In this document: piece by piece, positions 1-10,700 of the stretch | Layout: each line of letters opens with the position of its first letter | Numbering within the stretch: the stretch's first letter is position 1 | Assembly (NCBI GenBank): GCA_036172095.1 | Contig: JAVHSH010000024.1 | Coordinates: 1 to 64,000 of the forward strand | Length of the DNA: 64,000 bases | Source: JAKBEU01 sp036172095 | Lineage (GTDB): Bacteria > Patescibacteriota > Microgenomatia > UBA1406 > GWC2-37-13 | Direction of reading: 5' to 3' | Program-made: the position numbers and the translations under genes | The notes under the pieces: model-generated | What the model saw: the letters and a program-made list of their open reading frames with translations, nothing else | Databases searched by the model: none | Told to the model about the DNA's origin: nothing

Positions 1-3000
1 CGTCGATAAACCCAGGATAAATACAGTCGCTACTAGTTGTACACCAACTTCCCATACCCACACGTAAGGTGGTATTGATTCTAAACCCCAGTGTATTGCC
101 CGTAACTGTATTAATAAGTTTTCCGTTTGTATAAACTTTTGCGAATCCTTGTGTTTTGCTCACTACCCATACCAGATGAGTCCATTGGTTTGCAAGAAAC
201 GTGTTTGCAGGACATGCACTATTATAAGAGGCATTCCCCCGAATACTACATCCACCATTAGAGCTTATTGCAACAAGCCAACCCCCATTTTCTCCAACAA
301 CCCCATTGTAATCGGAAATAGGATAATATTCAGCAGCGGGAATAGAATCGGGCTTTATCCAAAGCGATACAGTTCCCTCATCCCATGTTTGAGCCGTATA
401 AGTTGCGTCTGCATAATCTTCTGTAGTTGCGGAGAGAACTCCATCAAAGTAAAGTGCCTTCCCAAATTTGCCATTATTATCCCATGCGGGATCATTTGGC
501 GCATTGGCGAACGTGAAATTAGGTTGACCGAAAATTGTATTATTTGCAGTAGCTCCATATCCTTCGTCAAATTTCCAATATCCAACTTGGGAGCCAACGG
601 GGGAGCCGCCGAGAGGGTGGCCGGCATTCATATCTTCTGTAATTTGCCCGGACGTGCGGGCGTAGTTGTAGAGTTTAGTATCGTCGATTGAACCACTAAG
701 ATATCTATTACTTGCATCACTTCCTAACTTAATATTTGCTGTGGTACTTAAATTGACTACAGTTTTTGTTTGACTTATTGTCAAAATACCATCCATGTAC
801 ATTTTGTAACTTGTTTCAGATCTAAGTGCTGCAAAATGGTGCCATCCGTCTGAAATTGAGGCGATACGCATATCTCCGTTCCATGACCCACCTCCATCCG
901 TTGTATCTTGAAAGGCAATACCATTACTTAAAGTACTATTTCTAACTAATCCCCAGGTATTTGCTGGAGCGCCTGTTGTATAACCCTTGGTAACGATACC
1001 TTCCCAACCCAAACTTCCTGAAAGGGGAAATTTGATCCAACTTTCAACTGTAAAGTTCCCTGTGCCAAATCTGAGATTCGCATTGTCCGTAATATTTATA
1101 ACATCGCTACTTCCGTTAAAACGGCGAGCTTTACCATATTTCCCCGATACGGCAGTAGTTCCGCTACTAACTCCGGTATATCCATTTCCTGATACATCAT
1201 TCGCATTTCCAGATCCTTCTTCAAAGTTCCAATACCCAAGTGGCCCGGGGGCGAAGGTGTAAAGTTTGCTCACTTCTGCTCCAGACAGAGCGCGGTTATA
1301 ATCCCTTATGTCATCCAGTATTCCATTGAATGGGGTGTATCCTGTCCTGGTACAGGTGCCAAGATTTTGGATATATTCACCAATTGTAATCGCTTGCGGA
1401 TAGCTTACGTTCTGCTGGAGAGCTCCGTTTACATAAAGGTTCCCTTGGCGAGTGGCATTATCCCATGTATAGGCGACATGATTCCAGGTGCTATTACCTA
1501 TTGCCGCAACAGATTGTGGGGTTACGGTTTGGCCAGCTGCATATTGATGGGTAAGGTATATGCCTGTATTTTTCAATCCGAAAAATAGTCCACCAGTGGT
1601 ATCACCGTCACTCGATCCCAACGGACATTGCGCGCTTGTATCTAAGCTTGGAGAGTTGAACCAGAAACTGAGTGAGCCTGATGTATTATTCAACAAAGTC
1701 GCATTTGTCGCTGCGCTTGCCGTGCGCGTACTCGTACTTGCGTGAGCGGTGCCAGACCAGGAATATCCCGTTCCAAGGGAGCCATCGACATACGGGGTTA
1801 CATTAGACGATTGTTCAATCTGCACACCGTCAACATAAATAGTCGTGCCTGTTTTGTTGGTATAGAAGCTTAATCTAAGGCTATTTCCCGTATATCCGTT
1901 AGTGGGTATTGTCTGAGTCATGGAATATCTCGCCCATCCATTTGTTGTGGTGGTAAGCGTTGCGATAGTACCTATAATGTAGTTGCCAGTGCTATGCCAA
2001 ACTCGATAATAAAATGGTATCGACTCTGCTGCTCCAATCGAAGTGATATTAACCCAGAAACTCATGGTATATGTATTTCCTTCCGTAATATTGGCACCAT
2101 ATGAGTACACACCTTGATTTCCATCAGAGGTAACAATTTGTTTATATGAATACGATCCGAATCTCGCTTGCTCGTTGGATTGGGTTACTGTAGCTGTTCC
2201 GCTATTATTCCAATATCCCCATCCAGTCAGATTTGTTTCCAAAGATGGGTTCTGTTCTAAATTGGTTGTGAGTACTCCCGAACGAAGCCCATTTCCAAAC
2301 TTTCCCGTACCATAATTGTTTGTACCACTAACAGTTGTCGCATTAGCATTTCCAGAGCTGTCCACACCGTTGCCAGAGGCTTCGTCCGATTTCCAATACG
2401 CTGATAGCCCTTTAGATAATGTATCGCTATTTTTCGCGTTCGTACCCATTGATACGGCCGTTCCTTTTACGGAACCAGAACCTTTCAAGGCAAAATCAGC
2501 TTTGATTTGTCCAAATGTGCGGGCATAGGAATAAACTTTTACTTCGTCTATGAATCCCATGAATGCCCCCGCATAGCCGCTTCCAATGGTTAGCGGAAGA
2601 GTACTCGCGGTCGCAGCAGCATATCCAGGAACCCCTTGGCTTGTTTGGCGCCCATTGATATACCAAGTAATGGTATTTGCGGGTATGTTTCTGACAAGAG
2701 CAATCTGATTCCATTGGTTGAGGACCAATCCAGCAGAACTGTTTTTACTTTCATAAGGATTTATATTCCCCCCTCCTGTACCCCAATAATAATTTAAAGT
2801 GTTACCAGGTTCGAATGTGATAGTCCCTTCGCCTCCATATGCTTTTGCGATAGGATTGCGACGGGCGCCAAGTTGGAGCGGCTTCAACCACATGACGATT
2901 GTCTGGTCACCTGTGACTTGTAGCGAAGTTGAATTGGCGACGCTTACAACGTCATTACTTCCATCAAAATAAAGACACTTTCCTGATATACATTGATCTT

Positions 3001-3652
3001 CAGACTGCCAGACAGGAGCTGCTGTTGAAGCCCCAAATGTGCCATTATTAGCATTTTGACTAGAATCTTTTGCAGTGGTCCCATACCCTTCATCGAACTT
3101 CCAATAAGCAATTGGTGCTGGTGACTTTTCCTCTGTCGCAAGTGTTTGAGAACCCAAACCTGTTGCAGCTGTCGTAAAATCTGCAGATGAAAAACCATTC
3201 TGAGCTGATGGGTTGCCATAATACATATAATATGTTGTCGCACCAGCAGGAAGGAGTTTGAATTGGACATGAATAGTTGCCGTGGCATTACAAGAAACAA
3301 CAAAGTATGGAAGTTTTTCTCCATTCTGATTAGTAAACCGCAGATCTCCACAGTCACTCTGAAATTTTGTTGCATCGGTTGCATCAAATGTAGGAGCTGT
3401 AACATAGACATTGCCCTCATTAGCGCTATGCGATGGAAGTTCTATCGCTTTTCTATACAACCACGCATCGTCAAACCAAGCCGCCTCAGAAGTTGTGGTA
3501 TATTGAAACGTCATTACTACGATAGGAATGACAATTAAAAGAACAAGGGATGCAATAACGAGTAGTTTGCGCTTGAGAAATATCTCCCAGATAGTTTGAA
3601 TCACCGACCTTCTCAGCTTGTGATGGGAATGGAATTTTACATAAGTCTTCAT
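1..3652 (-). CDS. Giant DUF2341/LamG surface protein, C-terminus outside the window
   Basis: Open reading frame entering from the left edge, at least 1217 codons, start ATG at 3652. Residues about 30-49 form a single membrane segment after a basic N-terminus, so the protein is probably anchored by its N-terminus with the rest outside. Residues about 58-160 resemble DUF2341 (AWFDDAWLYRKAIELP, later LPYFVV). Then come several LamG/concanavalin-like jelly rolls, each opening with a YWKFDEG-type motif and closing with a GSIDDTKLYN-type motif (about 181-375, 635-788, 805-1000 and 1018 to the edge). A carbohydrate-binding-like stretch (WGYWNNSG, FWVNIT) lies at about 465-625. Role inferred: adhesion or glycan binding. 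A block near residue 260 (KAYGGEGTIT) recurs in the other LamG giant at 18205-24534, showing domain sharing. A -10-like TATAGT (3667-3672, minus strand) lies 14 nt before the start. Confidence 0.9.
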   Translation of the reverse strand, partial: MKTYVKFHSHHKLRRSVIQTIWEIFLKRKLLVIASLVLLIVIPIVVMTFQYTTTSEAAWFDDAWLYRKAIELPSHSANEGNVYVTAPTFDATDATKFQSDCGDLRFTNQNGEKLPYFVVSCNATATIHVQFKLLPAGATTYYMYYGNPSAQNGFSSADFTTAATGLGSQTLATEEKSPAPIAYWKFDEGYGTTAKDSSQNANNGTFGASTAAPVWQSEDQCISGKCLYFDGSNDVVSVANSTSLQVTGDQTIVMWLKPLQLGARRNPIAKAYGGEGTITFEPGNTLNYYWGTGGGNINPYESKNSSAGLVLNQWNQIALVRNIPANTITWYINGRQTSQGVPGYAAATASTLPLTIGSGYAGAFMGFIDEVKVYSYARTFGQIKADFALKGSGSVKGTAVSMGTNAKNSDTLSKGLSAYWKSDEASGNGVDSSGNANATTVSGTNNYGTGKFGNGLRSGVLTTNLEQNPSLETNLTGWGYWNNSGTATVTQSNEQARFGSYSYKQIVTSDGNQGVYSYGANITEGNTYTMSFWVNITSIGAAESIPFYYRVWHSTGNYIIGTIATLTTTTNGWARYSMTQTIPTNGYTGNSLRLSFYTNKTGTTIYVDGVQIEQSSNVTPYVDGSLGTGYSWSGTAHASTSTRTASAATNATLLNNTSGSLSFWFNSPSLDTSAQCPLGSSDGDTTGGLFFGLKNTGIYLTHQYAAGQTVTPQSVAAIGNSTWNHVAYTWDNATRQGNLYVNGALQQNVSYPQAITIGEYIQNLGTCTRTGYTPFNGILDDIRDYNRALSGAEVSKLYTFAPGPLGYWNFEEGSGNANDVSGNGYTGVSSGTTAVSGKYGKARRFNGSSDVINITDNANLRFGTGNFTVESWIKFPLSGSLGWEGIVTKGYTTGAPANTWGLVRNSTLSNGIAFQDTTDGGGSWNGDMRIASISDGWHHFAALRSETSYKMYMDGILTISQTKTVVNLSTTANIKLGSDASNRYLSGSIDDTKLYNYARTSGQITEDMNAGHPLGGSPVGSQVGYWKFDEGYGATANNTIFGQPNFTFANAPNDPAWDNNGKFGKALYFDGVLSATTEDYADATYTAQTWDEGTVSLWIKPDSIPAAEYYPISDYNGVVGENGGWLVAISSNGGCSIRGNASYNSACPANTFLANQWTHLVWVVSKTQGFAKVYTNGKLINTVTGNTLGFRINTTLRVGMGSWCTTSSDCIYPGFID

Positions 3653-4045
3653 TACTCATTAATACTACTATAATTTACATCTATAGAGGTGAAAAAATGA
3701 GCTAAAAACAGAGCAAAAATAAACAAATACTTCAAGGTTGTCCTGAGGCCCCAAAATAAATCATCATACAATTCTGCTCAGCCGCTTAAATACGTTTAAA
3801 TATTAAAGATCTACAAACTACCATAAAAAAACTCCTCCATGAAGATTATCGTATTTATTATAGGTCGTATGATACTGTCTGATATCTTTATCATAGCTAG
3901 ATATATTTGCGGTAATTAAATTAAATATGTTTAAATGATATAATGCCCTCGTATTTCCCCTCCTCTATTGGCTAGAAAAACTATATCAAAACATACTAAA
4001 ACTAGCTCTTGACACCGTTATTATTATTGTTATATGCTGAATCAT
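3653..4045. other. AT-rich divergent intergenic region with a 20-bp direct repeat
   Basis: Non-coding stretch between the divergent LamG giant and the integrase-like gene. It contains two near-identical 20-bp boxes at 3786-3805 and 3921-3940, both with the core GTTTAAAT. The second runs into a TATAAT hexamer at 3939-3944. The boxes could be regulator sites for the divergent surface genes, but only the repeat itself is seen. No RNA gene or credible ORF was recognised. Confidence 0.5.
4009..4036 (+). promoter_or_regulatory. Putative sigma70-type promoter before the integrase-like gene
   Basis: TTGACA at 4009-4014, a 16-nt spacer, then TATATG at 4031-4036. The predicted transcript would begin at about 4043, just before the ATG at 4046. 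This is why that ATG is preferred over the in-frame ATG at 4034, which lies inside the -10 box. Confidence 0.5.
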
Positions 4046-4510
4046 ATGGCACAAAGGTATAATTTTTTTTATTTTGAGGCTACTTTCAAAAAATACCTCG
4101 GTGCGGTAAACGCCGGCTCCTCTACAATAAAGAACTACTTGTCGGATCTCCATTATTTCTTTTCTTGGCTTCAAAACGATAGAGGAATTAGCGAATTAGA
4201 GCTATCTGACATGCCAGATACATTTTCTCATGCGACAATAAGAGCCTATCATTTAGCCTTATTAGCCGCTAATACAGCCCCAGCGACGTATGATAGACGC
4301 CTATCAAGCTTACGTCACTTCTTCTCATTCTGTGTTGAACAAGCATGGCTTACATCCAACCCTGCACATGAGTTTGACGAATATACAAAAAAAGATCAAC
4401 TTGAGGAAGTCGTGAATTCATATAGGAAGCACCTTCTCTCAAAACAGATGCAAAGTGGCGAATTAGAGCGTCATATCAGTACAATTAGAAATCTTATTAT
4501 TAATTTATAA
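4046..4510 (+). CDS. Integrase N-terminal (SAM-like) domain protein without catalytic domain
   Basis: 154 aa. The sequence matches the core-binding, SAM-like N-terminal domain of XerC/D-type tyrosine recombinases: an amphipathic helix (FEATFKKYL), a YLSDLHYFFSWLQ helix, then RRLSSLRHFFSFCVEQ and NPAHEFDEY, which normally leads into the catalytic domain. The R-H-R-Y catalytic domain is absent. The frame stops at 4510 and no continuation is seen in other frames downstream, so this is either a stand-alone domain or an old truncation. It probably keeps a helical DNA- or protein-binding role and should not recombine DNA. It sits just upstream of the 9 kb fibre gene, whose cytoplasmic N-terminus has a similar helical pattern. 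The alternative start at 4034 adds four residues. Confidence 0.7.
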   Translation: MAQRYNFFYFEATFKKYLGAVNAGSSTIKNYLSDLHYFFSWLQNDRGISELELSDMPDTFSHATIRAYHLALLAANTAPATYDRRLSSLRHFFSFCVEQAWLTSNPAHEFDEYTKKDQLEEVVNSYRKHLLSKQMQSGELERHISTIRNLIINL

Positions 4511-4524
4511 CAACTATAAGATAT

Positions 4525-4701
4525 ATGAAAACAGGAATGTTTGATACAAAAATGATGGTTTTAGGGGCCTATGAGCGCCTCAAGATATGGTTTGATCCTG
4601 CTATGAGCGGATCTCCTTATGAGCTGTCGACAGCACAAAATAGGAAGAAAAACGGAAAACGATTCCCTTTTGTACCACGAAAACTAAGTATACGGATATA
4701 A
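4525..4701 (+). CDS. Small basic hypothetical protein (58 aa)
   Basis: A 58-codon ATG frame, 14 nt after the integrase-like gene and on the same strand, ending TAA at 4699-4701. It contains YERLKIWFDP and a basic C-terminus (NRKKNGKRFPFVPRK). No family is recognised. Position and orientation suggest cotranscription with the integrase-like gene. Its shortness makes the call uncertain; conservation in a related genome next to the fibre gene would settle it. Confidence 0.4.
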   Translation: MKTGMFDTKMMVLGAYERLKIWFDPAMSGSPYELSTAQNRKKNGKRFPFVPRKLSIRI

Positions 4702-4787
4702 GATTTGTGAATAGATTAGCAGATACAAGTGATGTCTGCTAGTTTCAATATAATTCATATTTGGAGCGATACAACAGTCTAAAGCCA

Positions 4788-7700
4788 ATGAAGATAGTAA
4801 CAAACAAGACACTTGGTTCATTTCTCAATCGCCTCTCAGCGGAGCCGGTTTCTTTGGCAAAAAAGATTGAAAAGATCGATATTGTTATTCAATTCACCAG
4901 TTGGCTCGTCGACTCAAAACAACTCTCCCCAAACGATGGAATCAGATTCCGTAACGAATTATACAAGAAAAAGCGAGAGTTTACTCCTAAAGAGGCTCCA
5001 AAGCAGGCTTTTCCTCTTAATTATGTGGGATTTAGCCTCGCGGCTCTTTCTCTTCTACTGGTTTTGGGGGGTATCTATATCCGTTTTTTCAGGGATACGA
5101 AGACACCGTTCGCGTACTCCACGGCTCCTGTGCAGGCTGGACGGAACATTTCATTTCAAGGTAGATTGACCGACTCCCTTGGCAACCCTATTAGTGCACC
5201 AATCGATATTTCATACAGTTTTTATACAGTTTCATCGGGCGGATCCCCGATAAGTAGTTCAACAAGAGTATGTACTGCAAGTCCTGACCAAGATGGTGTC
5301 TTCTCGACACTTATCGGAAAAGATGCAGGAGGGACAGGTGGAACACTGTGTAATGTTGAGATTCCCAATTCCGTCTTCACCGAAAACACTGATGTCTACT
5401 TGGGAGTGACGGTTGGTGGCGGCAGCGAAATGACGCCTCGACAGCAGATTGCGAACGTGGGATATGCTATCAACTCTGAGACACTTCAGGGCATGCCACC
5501 AGGCCAATCTGTATCAAACATCCCTTTTATCAATCAAAGTGGAGATATGCTAATCGCAGCTGCAAATCCAGGACTTCGCTCAACATTTGCTAGTTCGACC
5601 TTCACAATCTCAAGTGGACTTGCAACAACAATCCAATCTGGCACTGGTGATATCACACTCACCGCAACAAATGGAGGAAGCCTCCGTTTTCGAACATACA
5701 GCTCTCCAGGAAACACATTGGAGCGTTTGACAATCATGCCAACGACAGGAAGGGTCGGAGTTGGCACTGCAGCTCCTCGGGCGCTATTTGATGTCGCCGG
5801 GGATGCAACTGTATCGGGAAGCCTTATCGCTGGAGGACAGATAAAAATTGGAGAATTTACAGTCCCACCAACAAATCTTGGAAATGGCTCTACGTATTAT
5901 GACAGCAATACAAACAAGATATATTACTGGAATGGAACCGCATGGACAGATCTCGCAAGTAGCTCAGGTCAATACTGGCAACGGACACTGGGGAGTGTTG
6001 CTCCAACAAATATAACTGATGACGTCAATACCGGCGCTGTGGCAACAGGAAGCGCCATGGTCCATCTTCCTGGGCTTGTAAATAAGGATGCATGGTTTAA
6101 TCTTGGGACTGGGAAAGTTGGTGTCGGCGATGTTACACCACTTTCCCTCTTCACAGTTGGAAATGGAGATTTATTTCAAGTAAATAGCGCTGGGCGGATT
6201 GTTGCTCTTGATGGTGTCGCTCATACCATTGATGATGTAAGTGGCAATCTTACGTTGACCAGTAACTCCTCAACCATATCTCTCAATGACAATGTAACAT
6301 TTGCCGGCACAACAACCCTCAACTCGCAAGCATATACCTGGCCTGGTGCAATTACGAATGCATATATCTTACAGACAAATGGAACGGGGACACTTTCATG
6401 GGTTGATCCCATTGGGCTCGTTGGTGGAGCGAATCTGTGGTCGCTCGCAAATGGAACACTCTACCCTGTCAACACAACACTTGATATGTTTGTCGGCGGG
6501 ACAGCGACAACTTCTGCCAAATTCGCATTCATCAACTCAAATTCAGGCACACCAACAGCATCTATCTCTGGAACAACGGCAAATGTACGAACTTTTGTTG
6601 ATGGGAATGGGAATATATCGACAACAAATAGGACTTCCCTCACTTTGGGTAACTCTGCAACGTATAACTCAACAGGAAATATACTTCTTAATCCTAATGG
6701 TACGGGGAATGTGGGTATAGGATTAACAAGCCCTGCCCAAGCTTTGGATGTTGGTGGTAATGTCCAATGGGGGTTGAGTGGTAATAATGGAGTTTTAGGT
6801 TGGGCAACTGGTTGGGCAACTGTTAGAGGTAACACTGGAGAAGGACTCAGTTTAGGCAGTAATAATACTATCGACAAACTAGTTATTGATACCACCGGTA
6901 ATATTGGAGTCGGAACAACAACCCCAACCGCAAAGCTTGATGTTGTTGGTGACGCTTCCCTCTCCGGCCATTTAGTCCTCCGTGGTACTACACCAAACTA
7001 TATACATGTAATGAATGGGACAGATTTAAGAATCTCAAACTCGCCGGGTGGAGATGTTGGTAATGTGGATAGACTTACCATGCTTAACAATGGAAGTTTT
7101 GGCTTTGGAACAACTAACCCTACAGCTAAAATTGATGTGCGTACTGCAAGTGGAAATACTGGCGCAGGTATCAAAGTTGGACAATACACTGTTAATGGCG
7201 CAGCAGGTCAAACCCTCTTTCCAACTGGCGGAACTTGGTATGAATACCCAGGAATAGTTGGTGTTGGGAGTGGGACAACAACTCTGGATATACCTTCATT
7301 AGATAATTATGGAACTGTCGGTGTCGTTGGAGTCGGTGGATCAAGCACGGGTGGACGATCAAATGTTGGAATATATGGACATGCATATTTTGATGCCGCT
7401 ATGGGTGGAAATACTGGAAACCTTCTGTATGGTGGAAAATTCACAACAAGAATCACTGCTAATGCAAATGACTACAAAGGTACCAGCTATGGTCTTTACT
7501 CAAAAGCAGATACTACAGGTGGAACATCAACCGCAGGGAGTGTCTATGGATTATATTCTCAAGCACTTGGTCAAACAAATAATACTACTTATGGAGGATA
7601 TTTTACGGGATCAGGAGGAACAACAAATTATGGTGTATATTCAAATGCTGGTACTAATTACTTCAGTGCAAACGTGGGTATTGGCACTACGACACCAACT

Positions 7701-10700
7701 ACAAAACTAGAAGTTGTAGGTGATGCGTCTGCTTCTGGAAATATTACGGTCGGACAAAATAGCGCTTTGCGCTCTCAATATGGCCCATTAAACCTCGCTT
7801 ATAAATCAGGATTAAATACATGGACAACGGCAATGGTTCTTCAAGACACAACGGGAAATGTCGGAATCGGAACTACAAATCCAGGTGCAAAATTACAACT
7901 ATATGGTGTGGCTACCTCAGATACGCCAGGAAGTAATAGCTATTTGTCTTGGGGTGGAGATAATAGATATTGGAACATACGAGGAGCGACAACAGGACTT
8001 GAAGACTTAGCGATAGATAGATATTATGCCGGCTCCTACTATGAAGCTATGAGAATACAAAGAAGTACAGGTAATATTGGCGTTGGAGACACTTCCCCAC
8101 TTGCCCTTTTTACTGTCGGTAGTGGTGACTTATTCCAAGTAGATAGCACAGGACGGATCGTCGCTCTTGATGGCGTTGCACACACAATTGATGATGTAAG
8201 TGGAAATCTTACGCTTACAAGTAACTCAAATACTATTTCGTTAAACGATAATGTTACCTTCGCTGGAACAACAACACTTAATTCGCTTGCGTATACATGG
8301 CCAGGGGCGCAGACAACAGGATATGTCCTGCAAACAAATGGATCAGGGACACTATCATGGGCAGATCCATCGGTGTTAACAGGAGGAAGTAACCTTTGGA
8401 CGAGCGCGAACGGGAGCCTCTATCCTAAAAATGCCACGCTCGATCTTTTTGTCGGAGGCACAGCGACCGCATCCGCTAAGTTTGCATTTATTAATGCAAA
8501 TGCGGGAACTCCAACAGCCTCAATCTCTGGAGCGACAAATGTAAATACATTTATTGATGGTAATGGAAATATATCAACGACAAATAGAACAAGTCTAACG
8601 CTAGGTAACTCAGCGACATATAATTCGACTGGAAATATTTTACTTAATCCTAATGGTACCGGAAATGTGGGGATTGGGACGACGGCTCCATCATACAAAT
8701 TAGATGTTGTGGGAGATATTAATCTTACCGGTGCCATTAGAGCCAATGGAGGAGCTGGAATGCCTGGATTTGTGCTCACTTCCTCCGGTGGCGGTTTGAA
8801 TACATGGACTGATGTAACAAGTTTAACGGGAGGAACAAATTTGTGGACTCTTGCAAACGGAAGTATATATCCTATAAATTCCACGCTCGACGCATTTATA
8901 GGTGGGACAACAACAACATCTGCCAAGTTCGCATTTATCAATTCAAATGCGGGGACTCCAACTGCATCTATATCGGGAACAACAGCAAATGTAAATACAT
9001 TTATCGATGGAAATGGGAATATATCAACGACAAATAGAACAAGTCTAACGCTAGGTAACTCAGCGACATATAACTCCACTGGAAATATACTCCTTAATCC
9101 TAATGGAACGGGGAATGTGGGGATTGGGACGACGGCTCCAAGTTATTCCTTGGATGTGGCGGGTACATTTCGAGCAACAAGCACAAATAATTATCAAGCT
9201 TTAGTGAATACAAGCGGACTTCAATTTCAACTTGCATCTGCAATAAAAGCTCAATTTTATACGTCAGGAAGTAATGGTATTTTAGATATGTCTGATACAG
9301 GATCAAATAATACAATTAGACTTAATACAAACGGTGTTGGATGGCTTAATGGAGGAGCTATTGGTATCGGTACAATCTCACCACTCGCAACACTCGATAT
9401 TCGTTCAAATTTAGGAACCATTCCAGTTGCATCTATCTCTGGAAACACAAGTATGGCGGCGCTTATCGTCGACCAATCAGGGACAGGAGATATTTTTACA
9501 GCTTCATCATCTGGAATGCCACGACTTGTGGTAAGAAGTAATGGAAACGTAGGAATTGGCGATACTACTCCCCTTTCTGCACTTACTGTTGGGAATGGAG
9601 ATTTATTTCAAGTTGACTACGCTGGTCGAATTGTGGCAATTGACGGAGTCGCACATACTATTGATGATTTAGCAGGAAATCTTATTATCACCAGCGCTTC
9701 AAATCTTATAAATCTAAATAGCAATATAACCTTTGCGGGGACAACGACACTTAATTCTCTTACCTATACGTGGCCTGGAACTCAAACAAATGGATTTGTT
9801 CTTCAGACAAATGGCTCAGGAACACTATCTTGGGCTGATCCAGCGACCCTTGCAGGATTGTGGACTCTGGCAAACGGAAGTGTCTATACTTCAAATAATA
9901 CGGTCGACGCATTTATAGGTGGAAATGCGTCATCATCAGCTAAATTCGCATTTTTAAACGTAAATTCCGGCACTCCAACAGCCTCTATATCTGGAACAAC
10001 GGCAAATGTGAATACGTTTATCGATGGCAATGGAAATATTGCGACAACAAATAGGACAACACTTACTCTTGGTAACTCTGCGACATATAATTCGACTGGA
10101 AATATTTTACTTAATCCTAATGGAACTGGGAATGTGGGGATAGGGACAACAATACCGGGAGTAACCCTTGATATAAGTGGAACAACTAATTTGTCAGCGT
10201 TACGATTAACCAACACAGCTGTTACTAGTAATCCTATTTTTTCAATCAATGGACCAACATCAACCAATGTATCAACGGGTAAAGCTTTTGCAATTTTTAC
10301 CAGTGGTGAATCCTTTGCCCGATCTCAATTTTATACTGATGGTAAATTTGGTATAGGTCCAGGTTCATCAACTCGAGATATATTTCTTTCAAGAAGTGCT
10401 ACAAATACTTTTTCAATTTCATCTGATGGTGCAAGCGGGCTGGGTAATTTAAACGTAACGGGTAATGTCGGAATTAGTACTACAACGCCACTTGCAACTC
10501 TTGACGTTCGAAAAAATTCAGGTACAACTCCTGTAGCTTCTGTCTCAGGAGCAACATCGATGTCGACACTCGTCGTCGACCAATCAGGGACAGGAGATAT
10601 TCTGACAGCATCAGCTTCAGGAAACCCTCGATTCGTCGTCAAAAACAATGGGAATGTCGGCGTTGGGATTGTCAATCCTACCTACAAACTCGACGTGAAC

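Noticed and set aside
149..3538. Plus-strand frames of 60-180 aa across the first 3.5 kb
   Set aside because: They are shadows of the minus-strand LamG giant, whose frame is open from 3652 to the left edge and has clear domain motifs.
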